Shown piece after piece: positions 25,031 to 34,034 of a DNA stretch of 42,393 nt. Made by a program: the position numbers and the translations under genes. This DNA comes from SFHK01 sp045538305. GTDB taxonomy: Bacteria; Bacillota; Clostridia; Christensenellales; Aristaeellaceae. The notes under the pieces are model-generated. The model had not been told where the DNA came from and did not search any database. It saw nothing but the letters and a program-made list of their open reading frames with translations. Each line of letters starts with the position of its first letter. Within the stretch, counting starts at the first letter, position 1. The stretch covers positions 1-42,393 of the forward strand of contig JAZSRC010000080.1 in assembly GCA_045538305.1 (NCBI GenBank). Reading direction: 5' to 3'.

Positions 25031-26689
25031 ATGAAGCTGTCCCCCCTGCAGATCGCAAGATATCAGTACGCCCCCAACCTGCCCGGTATGCCCAGAAACG
25101 GTATTTCCGAAATCTGCGATAAGTAGGGCGCGGCTACTGAAAGCGTAGCCGATCAGGAAAAAATCAAGGCGCTGTTCCCCAACACCTACGGCAAAAACGA
25201 AATCACCTTCCAGAAGGGCGAAAATACCTCCGAAGCCAAGAAGCAGATCGTCGGCGTTATCCTTTCCGGCGGCCAGGCTCCTGGCGGACACAACGTTATC
25301 TGCGGTTTGTACGATGCGCTTAAGGCAACCAGCGCCGCCAACGTACTGTACGGCTTTAAGGGCGGCCCCAGCGGCCTTCTGAACGACGACTATATCGTCT
25401 TTGATGATGAGTATATCAACCAGTACAGAAATACCGGAGGTTTCGATATCATCGGCTCCGGCAGAACCAAGCTTGAAACCGAAGAGCAGTTCGCAGTGGT
25501 TGCAGAAGTATGCAAAAGCCACGGCATCACCGCTATTGTCATCATCGGCGGCGACGACTCCAACACCAATGCAGCCGTTCTGGCCGAGTACTTTGCTGCT
25601 CACAACACCGGCGTTCAGGTAATCGGCTGCCCCAAGACCATCGACGGCGACCTTAAGAACGAAGACATCGAGTGCTCCTTCGGATTCGACACCGCTACCA
25701 AAACCTACAGCGAGCTGATCGGCAACATCGAGCGCGACTCCAACTCCGCAAAGAAATACTGGCACTTTGTAAAGGTCATGGGCCGCTCCGCTTCCCACGT
25801 AGCGCTGGAATGTGCGCTGGAAACCCAGCCGAACATCTGCCTGATCGGCGAAGAAGTTGCCGCCAAGAAGATGTCTCTGGCCCAGATTGCCGACTATATC
25901 GCTGATTCCGTAGCCAATCGCGCCGCCAAGGGCTGGAACTTCGGCGTAGCCATCATTCCAGAAGGTATCGTAGAATTCGTTCCCGAGTTCTCCGTTCTGA
26001 TTGCCGAAATCAACGAGCTGCTCGCCGGCGAAAAGACCGCTGCCTTCAACGCCCTTCCCAGCTGGAAGGAAAAGTACGCCTTCATCGAGAACGGCCTGAC
26101 CAAGGAATCCATGGCGGTATTCGCCATTCTGCCTGAAGGCATTCAGCAGCAGCTGTTCCTCGAGCGCGACCCGCATGGCAACGTTCAGGTTTCTCTGATC
26201 GAGTCTGAAAAGCTGTTCTCCGCCCTCGTTAAGGACAACCTTGCCGCGCGCAAGGCTGCCGGTACCTACAAGGGCAAGTTCTCTCCCCTGCATCACTTCT
26301 TCGGCTATGAAGGCCGCTGCGCGTTCCCGTCCAATTTCGATGCGGATTACTGCTACTCCCTCGGCTACAACGCCTTCATGCTGATTCAGTACGGCTACAA
26401 CGGATACCTTTCCAAGGTTTCCAACCTCTCCAAGCCCGCAGACGAGTGGATCGCAGGCGGTATGCCCATCACCAAGATGATGAATGTCGAAAGACGCAAC
26501 GGCCAGGATAAGCCCGTTATCCGCAAGGCACTGGTTGAACTCGACGGTAAGCCCTTCAAATTCTTCGAAGAGCACAGAGCCGAGTGGGCAGTGGAAACCT
26601 GCTTTACCTACCCGGGCGCCATCCAGTACTACGGCCCCACCGAGGTTTGCGACCTGACCACCAAGACCCTCGCTCTTGAAAAAGCATAA
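25031..26689 (+). CDS. pfp: Diphosphate--fructose-6-phosphate 1-phosphotransferase with an in-frame TAG at codon 32
   Basis: Reading from ATG at 25031, the protein starts MKLSPLQIARYQYAPNLPG and meets TAG at 25124-25126. It then continues in the same frame as a complete PPi-type phosphofructokinase (552 codons in all): phosphate loop GGQAPGG (from residue 79), GGDDSNTNA (the PPi-type Asp), PKTIDGD (catalytic), MGRSASH. It converts fructose-6-phosphate to the 1,6-bisphosphate using PPi. The codon bias is strong, as in highly expressed genes. No ATG, GTG or TTG before 25307 restarts the frame, and a restart there would lose the GGQAPGG loop. Either the TAG is a base error, a recent nonsense mutation, or it is read through. 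AAGGAG precedes the ATG. Confidence 0.9.
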
Positions 26690-26710
26690 TTTTTCCAAGT
26701 GAACATACAT

Positions 26711-26745
26711 TTGAGCGCCCGTACGGTTTCGTACGAGGCGCTCAA
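26711..26745. terminator. Hairpin between convergent genes
   Basis: TTGAGCGCC (26711-26719) and GGCGCTCAA (26737-26745) pair perfectly, with an inner GTACG/CGTAC stem. The following T tract is short, so efficiency is uncertain. Confidence 0.55.
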
Positions 26746-26757
26746 TTTATGCGTCGC

Positions 26758-27048
26758 TCAAAATCCCAGCTCTTCAAGCGTTGGCTGCGTTTCCGAAAGG
26801 CGGTAGACGCGCCCGTCCGGGGTTCGTTTCAAAAACCCATAATCGCACATCTCTCGTCTAAGGGTAGCCGGATCGTTGAAGGTATGATGCATTCGCAGCG
26901 CTTCGTTGATCTCTTTTTCAGAATACTCCGTTCCCTTTTCAAGCTTACCGGCCAGAAATATAAGCGCATAAACCTTCATTTTTCTTTTGGCCGGAAACGC
27001 TTTCAGCCTGCCTTCGATATCCAGAAAGCTTTTAAGGATTGTTTCCAT
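26758..27048 (-). CDS. DUF2087-domain protein
   Basis: The 96-aa protein carries the DUF2087 signature FPAKRKMKVYALIFLAGKLE, followed by YSEKEINEAL, DPATLRREMCDYGFL and RTPDGRVYRL, a winged-helix-like fold. Many homologues are fused to ArsR or HTH regulators; this one stands alone. The start at 27048 has GAGGGG upstream. The upstream methyltransferase ends 27 bp away on the same strand. Confidence 0.85.
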   Translation of the reverse strand: METILKSFLDIEGRLKAFPAKRKMKVYALIFLAGKLEKGTEYSEKEINEALRMHHTFNDPATLRREMCDYGFLKRTPDGRVYRLSETQPTLEELGF

Positions 27049-27074
27049 AGTTCCCCTCACACAATGCATATTTT

Positions 27075-27836
27075 CTATTTCAGCGGTTTTCGAGCCAGAT
27101 ACAGCACATATGTATCAAAAAACACAATCTTATTTCCGGCTTCCAGTACCGCCTCGCAAAGCCCATTGAACAATTGCGTTTTATAGGGTTCGGGAATAAC
27201 AATATGGTCGCTATGCGTACCCGAGAAAGCGACATATTCATCGGCGGTGAATTCGCGTATACCCGGATATTCACGCTTTTCAAAGTGTTCGTACCCGTAT
27301 TTCACGGCATTTGCATACCGAAAGTTCCCATGCGTATATGGGATTTCGGGTTTGAAGTACTTGGCATAAGACTGTTGTATTTTCTCAAACAAGCTTTCAT
27401 TCGGCGTTTTGTAATCGCCTCGTGTCAGCATCATTGCCAGCGTTCCGCCGGGCTTGAGGAGCGCAAAGGATTTGGAAAATGCAACTTCCTCCGGGATCCA
27501 TTGAATGGTTGCTGCCGAGTAAATCATATCAAACCTTTGGTCCAAAAAATCATGTGTGATGAAGTCGTCGTTCACAATGCTGAAATTAGATTGCGCGCCA
27601 TATTTTTGCTTCATCATTTCCGTAAGACTTGCGCCAAGCTCTATGGCGTGATATTCGCAGCCCGTCATCAGAATCGGTTCCGTTGCCTGTCCTGTTCCCG
27701 GACCCAGTTCCAATACGGTTTTGCCCGGCCCAATATCAGCATATTCGATCAGATCCCTGAATAATTCGCTTGAATACCGGGGCCGATACTTATCGAATTG
27801 CTCGGGAATGGTATCAAATACTTTTCTGAGTTCCAT
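27075..27836 (-). CDS. Class I SAM-dependent methyltransferase
   Basis: The 253-aa protein has motif I VLELGPGTGQATEPIL, an acidic post-motif (YHAIELGASL), NDDFITHDF, and DMIYSAATIQWIPEE with LLKPGGTLAM. This matches trans-aconitate-type small-molecule methyltransferases. Substrate unknown. The N-terminus FDTIPEQFDKYRPRY is common to this clostridial group. It is the only intact gene in the window that ends in TAG (27075-27077); a TGA follows six codons later. Confidence 0.88.
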   Translation of the reverse strand: MELRKVFDTIPEQFDKYRPRYSSELFRDLIEYADIGPGKTVLELGPGTGQATEPILMTGCEYHAIELGASLTEMMKQKYGAQSNFSIVNDDFITHDFLDQRFDMIYSAATIQWIPEEVAFSKSFALLKPGGTLAMMLTRGDYKTPNESLFEKIQQSYAKYFKPEIPYTHGNFRYANAVKYGYEHFEKREYPGIREFTADEYVAFSGTHSDHIVIPEPYKTQLFNGLCEAVLEAGNKIVFFDTYVLYLARKPLK

Positions 27837-27914
27837 AATACATTTGTCCCGCTTTATCAAGTATTTGGAGCGCCCATATTTGCGTTCGCACTAAACGCTA
27901 TCGGCAAAACAATC

Positions 27915-28775
27915 TTACCAATCCAAACTAAAGTATTCGTATAATTCAATCGATCCGTCATACCCACTCAGCGACAGAGCGAAACGCCTTTCTACTCCGT
28001 TCGAATCCGCAAAGGAAATACCGTAAGTTGTCATATCCCCGTAGAACACAATACCCGCTGTAAAATAGGTATCTTCGCCAAGCCAGTCAAGGCTGCAATA
28101 CTCCTCCAGGGTTTCAAAACCGTCGCCGTATGTCAGCATATGAAAGGAAAAATCTGTAATATATTCGTTTACGCGTATTGCGACCCGCGTCATGTATTCA
28201 GAGTTGTCAACAACAAAATCACACCAATGATCGGGGATTTCATCAATCACTTCGGCAAAGTAGGCGGTAATCGGCGGATTTCCCGACTCTTCCGCATGGC
28301 TCAGGTTTACCCAGCCAGCGCCTGATTTCAGCCTTCCCCAAAAATCACCAAAAGCATCTGTTTTTTCCTGAACGATGGTATATACTCCGTCAAGGCCTAC
28401 AATGTCTATTATAGCGCCGCCTTCCTCTCTGGGCGCATCAAAGATCGGTACCCATGCAGCAAGTCTAACCTTCCGGGCTGATTCAGCGGGCAAAATGTCA
28501 GCTTCCATCGGCACATCAGTAAGGCGCACCCATCCGGCACCGGATTTTAACTTGCCCCACAGATAACCTTCCCAGCAAATTGCTTCCTCTACAATGGTGT
28601 AAACCCCATTTTCACCGACAAGCTTCGCACATCCATAATCCATGCCGGGGCCCTTATAAATCTGCTCGGATGCATTCAGCTTGATCGTATAAGATTCCGC
28701 CAACGCGTATGCGAAAGACGCAATAACCAGCATACACACTACAGCAAGTATCAGTATTTTCGTAATTTTCCGCAT
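27915..28775 (-). CDS. Secreted protein with two SH3-like domains
   Basis: The protein is 286 aa from ATG at 28775, which has AAAGGAGG upstream. A signal peptide (KITKILILAVVCMLVIASFAY) is followed by two SH3-like repeats, each ending LWGKLKSGAGWVRL or FWGRLKSGAGWVNL (about residues 30-90 and 100-165). The C-terminal 120 residues form a unique acidic domain rich in aromatic residues. SH3-like domains of this kind bind cell wall; a surface role is likely. A promoter is at 28867-28895. Confidence 0.8.
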   Translation of the reverse strand: MRKITKILILAVVCMLVIASFAYALAESYTIKLNASEQIYKGPGMDYGCAKLVGENGVYTIVEEAICWEGYLWGKLKSGAGWVRLTDVPMEADILPAESARKVRLAAWVPIFDAPREEGGAIIDIVGLDGVYTIVQEKTDAFGDFWGRLKSGAGWVNLSHAEESGNPPITAYFAEVIDEIPDHWCDFVVDNSEYMTRVAIRVNEYITDFSFHMLTYGDGFETLEEYCSLDWLGEDTYFTAGIVFYGDMTTYGISFADSNGVERRFALSLSGYDGSIELYEYFSLDW

Positions 28776-28866
28776 AAGTATGCCTCCTTTCCATGTATCA
28801 GACTTTAGTAAAAGCCGGAAAGTTCCCTGTCCGCCTCTTCGGTAAGCTTCTGTTTGCCCGACACAT

Positions 28867-28895
28867 ATTTTATCATAAGCCGACAGATTCTTCAA
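28867..28895 (-). promoter_or_regulatory. Promoter of the SH3-domain gene
   Basis: Minus-strand TTGAAG (28890-28895), 17-bp spacer, TAAAAT (28867-28872). The rest of 28900-29020 shows nothing recognisable. Confidence 0.5.
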
Positions 28896-29019
28896 TCAGT
28901 CAATCCTAACGTTTAAAAAGACGTTTTGTTTTCAAAGCATACCCTTAAAAAATCCGATTTCTCTCCCCCGAATGCCGGACAGGGCTGACACTAAACAGAA
29001 TTCCGCAAAGAATCAATAG

Positions 29020-29057
29020 AAAAAGACCGAAAGCACAGCTTATTGCAATGCTTCCGG
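29020..29057 (-). terminator. Intrinsic terminator after the Asn/Gln-rich gene
   Basis: Minus-strand CCGGAAGC (29057-29050) and GCTTTCGG (29034-29027) form a stem with one wobble pair, followed by TTTTT. Confidence 0.6.
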
Positions 29058-29148
29058 CCTGATGCCGAGTATCAACAGATCATCGTATTCCCTTATCTAA
29101 CGCCTGCCGGCGGCGGAGTTCGCACCCGTGCGGGACGCCGTTTCCCCT

Positions 29149-29370
29149 TTAGCGCTCCTGATTGCTGTTCTGCTGATTCTGATTGTTCCGGTTGTCGTTC
29201 TGCCGGTTCTGTTTGTTGCTCTGCTGGTTCTGATTATTGCTCTGGTTGTTCTGATTGTTGTTCTGCTGATTCTGGTTATTGTTCTGGTTGTTGTACTGTT
29301 GGTTCCGGTTATTGTTCTGGTTGCTGTACTGCTGATTCTGGTTATTGTTCTGGTTGTTATTATCCATCAT
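29149..29370 (-). CDS. Asn/Gln-rich low-complexity small protein
   Basis: The 73-aa protein starts MMDNNNQNNNQNQQYSNQ and is built almost wholly of Asn and Gln with scattered Ser, Tyr, Arg and Lys, in degenerate NNQNQQ-type repeats. AAAGGAGGG lies 8 nt before the ATG and a terminator follows, so it looks like a real gene rather than chance. It has no membrane segment or signal. Function unknown. A spore-associated or prion-like aggregation role is possible; it lacks the usual motifs of gamma-type SASP. Confidence 0.65.
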   Translation of the reverse strand: MMDNNNQNNNQNQQYSNQNNNRNQQYNNQNNNQNQQNNNQNNQSNNQNQQSNKQNRQNDNRNNQNQQNSNQER

Positions 29371-29397
29371 GGGGAATCCCTCCTTTTCTTTGTTCGG

Positions 29398-29430
29398 GAA
29401 TAGTTTGCCGCTCATCCCGGAAAACTATTC
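29398..29430. repeat. Perfect inverted repeat in divergent promoter region
   Basis: GAATAGTTT (29398-29406) and AAACTATTC (29422-29430) are perfect arms around 15 bp, between the Asn/Gln-rich gene and the amidohydrolase. It may be an operator, or a 5'-leader hairpin of either transcript. Confidence 0.5.
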
Positions 29431-29455
29431 GCAAAAGAATGTGGAGGCGCAAAAA

Positions 29456-30592
29456 ATGTTGCTCATTCAAAACGGGCTGCTATATACCATGGAATCAGAA
29501 CACGCCTTTCATGGCGATCTTCTGATTGATCAAGGCAAAATTCTTCAAATCTCCAATCATATATTGTCAACCGAGCGCATGCAGATCATCAACGCTTCCG
29601 GTCTGCGCGTATATCCCGGTTTCATTGACGCCCACAGTCACATCGGAATCTCTGTAGAAAAGAAAACCGGCCAGGGCGATGAATGCAATGAGAATACGAA
29701 CCCGATCACGCCATGCATGCGTGCAATTGATGCAATTAATCCAATGGACAGCGCCTTTCACAATGCGCTGGCTGCAGGTGTCACAGGGGTAATGATCGGT
29801 CCCGGCAGCGCCAATCCCATAGGAGGGCAATTTGCTTTCATCAAAACCTGCGGACGCCGTGTAGACGATATGGTTGTTTTGTTTCCTGCCGCCATCAAGC
29901 TGGCCTTCGGCGAAAACCCAATGACATGCTACGGAACCAACGGAAATATCCCTTCCACCCGCATGGGCATCGCTTCTCTGATCCGCGAAGAGTTGACGCT
30001 TGCCAGACAATACTTTGACAGCGGCAGTTCCGGTCAGTTTACAATGGAGTGCTACCGGGAACTGTTTCTTCGGAAAATCCCGCTGAAAGCACATGTACAT
30101 CGCGCCGATGATATTTTCACCGCCATACGCATTGCTTCAGAATTCAATCTCGACATAACGCTCGATCATTGTACCGAAGGCCACCTCATCGCAGAAGAGA
30201 TTGCAGACAGCGGATATCCGGCAATCGTAGGCCCCTCTCTTGCATCCCGCAGCAAGGATGAAGTAAGCTTGTCCGACTTCAAGACCCCGGGCATTCTAAA
30301 AAAAGCCGGCGTAACGGTAGCATTAACCACCGATCATCCCGTCTCTCGCATCCAGTACCTTCCCCTTTGCGCCGGTCTCGCCGCAAAGGAAGGCATGGGC
30401 GAATGGGGCGCGATCAGAGCCATCACCATTGACGCCGCGAAAATCTGCCGCGTGGACAATCGCATCGGAAGTCTTAAGGAAGGCAAGGACGCCGATATCG
30501 TACTGTACAACGGCAATCCGCTTGAAATTGCATCCTCCGTACACATGACGCTCATCGACGGTAAAGTCGTATGGCGGGCAGAGGAGGTATAA
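29456..30592 (+). CDS. Amidohydrolase (imidazolonepropionase-like)
   Basis: This 378-aa protein has the amidohydrolase N-terminal sandwich (LLIQNGLLYTMESE), metal motif GFIDAHSHIG (HxH), a histidine at KAHVHRADD, LDHCTEGH, and the late aspartate in TTDHPV. The C-terminal sandwich closes with GKDADIVLYNGNPLE and IDGKVVW. The substrate is unknown; cyclic amides are typical. ATG at 29456 has GGAGG 9 nt upstream. It starts a tight three-gene operon with the FAD/Rieske protein (2 bp gap) and YyaL-type protein. Confidence 0.9.
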   Translation: MLLIQNGLLYTMESEHAFHGDLLIDQGKILQISNHILSTERMQIINASGLRVYPGFIDAHSHIGISVEKKTGQGDECNENTNPITPCMRAIDAINPMDSAFHNALAAGVTGVMIGPGSANPIGGQFAFIKTCGRRVDDMVVLFPAAIKLAFGENPMTCYGTNGNIPSTRMGIASLIREELTLARQYFDSGSSGQFTMECYRELFLRKIPLKAHVHRADDIFTAIRIASEFNLDITLDHCTEGHLIAEEIADSGYPAIVGPSLASRSKDEVSLSDFKTPGILKKAGVTVALTTDHPVSRIQYLPLCAGLAAKEGMGEWGAIRAITIDAAKICRVDNRIGSLKEGKDADIVLYNGNPLEIASSVHMTLIDGKVVWRAEEV

Positions 30593-30594
30593 CG

Positions 30595-31902
30595 ATGAAA
30601 AGGCAATCCATATGGCAAGATGACGCACATTTTCCGTCCTTTGCACCGCTTGACGGCGACCTGTCAACGGACGTACTGATCATTGGCGGCGGAATGGCAG
30701 GCATCCTCTGCGCGCGCATGCTTGCATCTGAAGGCATTGATTACGCGCTCGTTGAAAAAGATACTCTATGCTCCGGCGTTACAAAGAATACAACCGCCAA
30801 AATCACCCTGCAGCACGGTCTTATTTATCACAAGCTGATAAAACGTCTGGGGCGCGAACAGGCGCAGCAATATCTAACCGCTAATCAGGCTGCGCTGAAT
30901 CTATACAGGGAATGGGCGGAAAGCATAGACTGCGATTATCAGACTTTAGACAATTTTGTTTATTCCACTTGCGACCGAAACATCCTTATGCAGGAGTTGG
31001 CTGCGCTAAACAGTCTGAAAGTGCCGGCTGAATATGTTCGAAGCCTGCCGCTTCCCATATATACGAAAGGCGCGATTCGCGTACCGGCGCAGGCGCAGTT
31101 TCATCCTCTGAAATTTGCCGCCTCCATTTGCCGGGGTTTGAACATTTTTGAACACACCCGCGTACTGGAGCTCGCGCCAAACTGTATTCGTACCGAACGC
31201 GGCAGGATCCATGCGCGCCGGATCATTGTTGCCACACACTTCCCCATGCTGAACAAGCATGGCAGTTATTTCATGAAGCTGTATCAGCATCGCTCCTATG
31301 TACTCGCTCTCAACTGCGATTATCCGCTTGACGGTATGTATGTAGACGAAAATGATAAAGGCATGTCCTTCCGCCGGTACGGAGATTATATGCTTCTGGG
31401 CGGCGGCGGTCACCGCACCGGAAAGAAGGGCGGAAGCTATCCGGAACTGCATGCATTTACGTCCAGACATTATCCGGATGCAAATCCCGTCATGGAATGG
31501 GCTGCACAGGACTGTATGTCGTTAGACGGTATTCCCTATATCGGCCAGTATTCCGGCCGAACGCCTGATCTGTACGTGACTGCCGGCTTCAACAAATGGG
31601 GCATGACGGGCGCGATGGTGGGCGCGATGCTTTTAAGCGGTATCATAACCGGGAAAACTCCGGAATGGGCGGAAATATTCAATCCTTCTCGTTCCATGCT
31701 TACTCCCCAACTGTTGATCAACGCCTCGGAATCCGCGTTCAATCTGATCACCCCTGTTGTTCCCCGCTGTCCGCACATGGGCTGCGCGCTGAAATACAAT
31801 CCGCACGAGCATTCATGGGACTGTCCCTGCCACGGTTCACGCTTCACCGAGGACGGCAAGCTGATTGACAATCCCGCCACAGGCGATTTAAAGGAGAAGT
31901 GA
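30595..31902 (+). CDS. FAD-dependent oxidoreductase with C-terminal Rieske domain
   Basis: The 435-aa protein has a DAO-type FAD-binding start (DVLIIGGGMAGILCARMLA, residues 25-43) and a shortened C-terminal Rieske [2Fe-2S] domain with CPHMGC (392-397) and CPCH (410-413). The combination resembles Bacillus YhfW-type proteins. The substrate is unknown, likely an amine or amino acid; the Rieske centre would pass electrons to an outside acceptor. The ribosome site is AGGAGG. The YyaL-type gene starts one base after its stop. Confidence 0.9.
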   Translation: MKRQSIWQDDAHFPSFAPLDGDLSTDVLIIGGGMAGILCARMLASEGIDYALVEKDTLCSGVTKNTTAKITLQHGLIYHKLIKRLGREQAQQYLTANQAALNLYREWAESIDCDYQTLDNFVYSTCDRNILMQELAALNSLKVPAEYVRSLPLPIYTKGAIRVPAQAQFHPLKFAASICRGLNIFEHTRVLELAPNCIRTERGRIHARRIIVATHFPMLNKHGSYFMKLYQHRSYVLALNCDYPLDGMYVDENDKGMSFRRYGDYMLLGGGGHRTGKKGGSYPELHAFTSRHYPDANPVMEWAAQDCMSLDGIPYIGQYSGRTPDLYVTAGFNKWGMTGAMVGAMLLSGIITGKTPEWAEIFNPSRSMLTPQLLINASESAFNLITPVVPRCPHMGCALKYNPHEHSWDCPCHGSRFTEDGKLIDNPATGDLKEK

Positions 31903-31903
31903 C

Positions 31904-33868
31904 ATGAAAAACCGCCTTCAATATGAATCCAGTCCCTATCTTCGACAGCATGCGGGCAATCCGGTAAACTGGTATCCGTGGGGCAGCGAAGCCTTCGCCC
32001 GTGCCCGCGAAGAAGATAAGCCCATCTTTCTCAGCATCGGCTACAGCACCTGTCACTGGTGCCACGTGATGGCGCACGAAAGCTTTGAATCCGATGATGT
32101 TGCCCGCATTCTGAACGACGGCTTTATCTCCATCAAGGTGGACAAGGAGGAACGCCCTGACATCGACAGCGTTTATATGCGCGTCTGTCAGGCATTTACC
32201 AGCAGTGGAGGCTGGCCTTTGAGCGTCTTCATAACTGCTGATCAAAAGCCGTTCTTCGCAGGAACGTATTTCCCGAAAAGAAGCAGCCGCGGAATGATCG
32301 GCTTTATGGAACTTGCGAGCACAATCCGCCGCCAGTGGGACGAGGACCGGGAAGCGCTTCTGGATCACGCAGAGGAGATCATCACGCATCTTAATCGAAC
32401 GGCCGCTTTCGAAAAACCGGATAAAGACCTGATCACGACAGCCGTCAGGCAGTATCAGCTCGCCTTCGATCAGGTTAACGGAGGCTTTGGCGACGCGCCA
32501 AAGTTTCCCGCACCGCACAATCTCCTTTTCCTTCTGGAGAACTACCGCCGTACCCACGAGGCAGCCTGTGCCAATATGGTCTCAAAAACACTGATGCGCA
32601 TGTATCGCGGCGGCCTGTTCGATCACATTGGCGGCGGTTTCAGCCGCTATTCCACCGATGCGAAGTGGCTTATTCCCCACTTTGAAAAGATGCTGTATGA
32701 CAATGCCCTCCTTATTATGGCCTACAGCCGGGCGCACGCCATTCTGGGCGATCAGGCCGAAGCCGAACTCTTCCTGAAAATTGCAGAAAGGACGGCAGAA
32801 TATGTGCTTAATGAAATGACCTCCCCCGACGGCGGCTTTTACAGTGCACAGGACGCTGACAGCGAGGGTGAAGAGGGCAAATACTATGTCTTCAAACCGG
32901 AGGAAATCAGACGCGTCCTTCCGGAGCAGGAAGCGTCCGCCTTCTGCCAGCATTTCGGTATTACGCCAAAGGGCAATTTTGAAGGAAAAAGCATTCTGAA
33001 CCTTTTAAGCGGCAATCCCTTTGAAGAACCGTTCAAAAAATTTCTCGAACCCCTTTATCAATACAGAAAGCAGCGGCATTCTTTGCATCTGGACGATAAA
33101 ATCCTGACTGCATGGAATGGACTCATGATTTCCGCGCTGTGCGAAGTGTATCTGGAGAGCGGAAAATACCGGTGGCTGGATGCAGCCAAACGCGCGGACA
33201 GATTTATCAGTGAGCACCTGATATCCGGCGAAAAACTGTATGCAAGCCTTGCTTCCGGGCACTTGGGCGAAAATGCATTTCTCGACGATTATGCTGCATA
33301 CTGCTACGCGCAGCTTTCCCTCTACCGTGCCACGCTCGAAACGGCGTATCTTGATAAAGCGGAAGAGCTCTGCGAAATCGTATTGAGCAATTTTTCCGAT
33401 AATCCAACCGGTGGCTTCTTTTTCTCCGGCAAAAATGGCGAGCGCCTGCTCCTGAGGCCTAAAGAAACCTATGACGGAGCCATGCCCAGCGGAAACTCCT
33501 TGATGGCATGGAATCTTGTGCGTCTATGGCAGCTGACAGGCAAGGAAACCTATCAGGCATATGCACTGAATCAGTTGGATTTTCTTACAAAGGAAGCTTC
33601 GGCATACCCAATGGGATACAGCATGTTTCTTAGCGCACTGCAGGAGTTTCATTCTCCATCTATGAAAGTAATCATCGTTTCTCCATCTGCAAATGCTGCG
33701 CAAACGCTCATTCGCTCTTTTCCCGCTGCCGCAATTCTCCGCCTGCAGAAACCAAACAATCAGTACCCTGCGCTGGATGAAAAAACAACCTTCTATATCT
33801 GCGAAGGCACAACCTGCCGACCGCCGGTTAACGATATTCAAAAGATTACAGGTATTGCACCTCGATAA
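31904..33868 (+). CDS. YyaL/SSP411-type protein: thioredoxin-like domain plus glycosidase-like (alpha/alpha)6 domain
   Basis: The 654-aa protein matches the DUF255 family: LQYESSPYLRQHAGNPVNWY at the start and a thioredoxin-like CHWC at residues 50-53 (GYSTCHWCHVMAHESF). VDKEERPDID and GGWPLSVFITAD follow, and then a long helical N-acylglucosamine-epimerase/glycosidase-like region. Length is normal for the family. The function in bacteria is unsettled. It is co-transcribed with the oxidoreductase and amidohydrolase. Confidence 0.94.
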   Translation: MKNRLQYESSPYLRQHAGNPVNWYPWGSEAFARAREEDKPIFLSIGYSTCHWCHVMAHESFESDDVARILNDGFISIKVDKEERPDIDSVYMRVCQAFTSSGGWPLSVFITADQKPFFAGTYFPKRSSRGMIGFMELASTIRRQWDEDREALLDHAEEIITHLNRTAAFEKPDKDLITTAVRQYQLAFDQVNGGFGDAPKFPAPHNLLFLLENYRRTHEAACANMVSKTLMRMYRGGLFDHIGGGFSRYSTDAKWLIPHFEKMLYDNALLIMAYSRAHAILGDQAEAELFLKIAERTAEYVLNEMTSPDGGFYSAQDADSEGEEGKYYVFKPEEIRRVLPEQEASAFCQHFGITPKGNFEGKSILNLLSGNPFEEPFKKFLEPLYQYRKQRHSLHLDDKILTAWNGLMISALCEVYLESGKYRWLDAAKRADRFISEHLISGEKLYASLASGHLGENAFLDDYAAYCYAQLSLYRATLETAYLDKAEELCEIVLSNFSDNPTGGFFFSGKNGERLLLRPKETYDGAMPSGNSLMAWNLVRLWQLTGKETYQAYALNQLDFLTKEASAYPMGYSMFLSALQEFHSPSMKVIIVSPSANAAQTLIRSFPAAAILRLQKPNNQYPALDEKTTFYICEGTTCRPPVNDIQKITGIAPR

Positions 33869-33992
33869 AGCTGATTGTGCCGCCTCAAAATGAAACCTCC
33901 GCTTCATGCGATACTCAGAAGAAGGGTCACGATTATTCTATTCATATGCGCCCTAAATCCGCTAAAAAGGCTTATATGATACAGGTAAAGAA

Positions 33993-34027
33993 TAAAAAAC
34001 AGCACCATGTTTTCACACAGTGCTGTT
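33993..34027 (-). terminator. Terminator of the former tRNA-Lys gene
   Basis: AACAGCAC (33999-34006) and GTGCTGTT (34020-34027) form a perfect stem. On the minus strand it is followed by TTTTTTATT, 8 bp beyond the 3' end of the tRNA remnant. Confidence 0.75.
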
Positions 34028-34034
34028 TCTTTTA

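Noticed and set aside
25007..26710. Very long minus-strand open frame opposite pfp
   Set aside because: It mirrors a highly codon-biased gene, has no family resemblance, and the plus-strand protein is plainly a phosphofructokinase.
29149..29370. CRISPR-like or simple tandem repeat array
   Set aside because: The repeats are irregular, have no spacers, and keep a single reading frame with start and stop, which fits a low-complexity protein.
29128..29403. Hydrophobic Val/Leu/Ile-rich plus-strand frame
   Set aside because: It is the complement of Asn/Gln-rich codons; the minus strand has the ribosome site and terminator.
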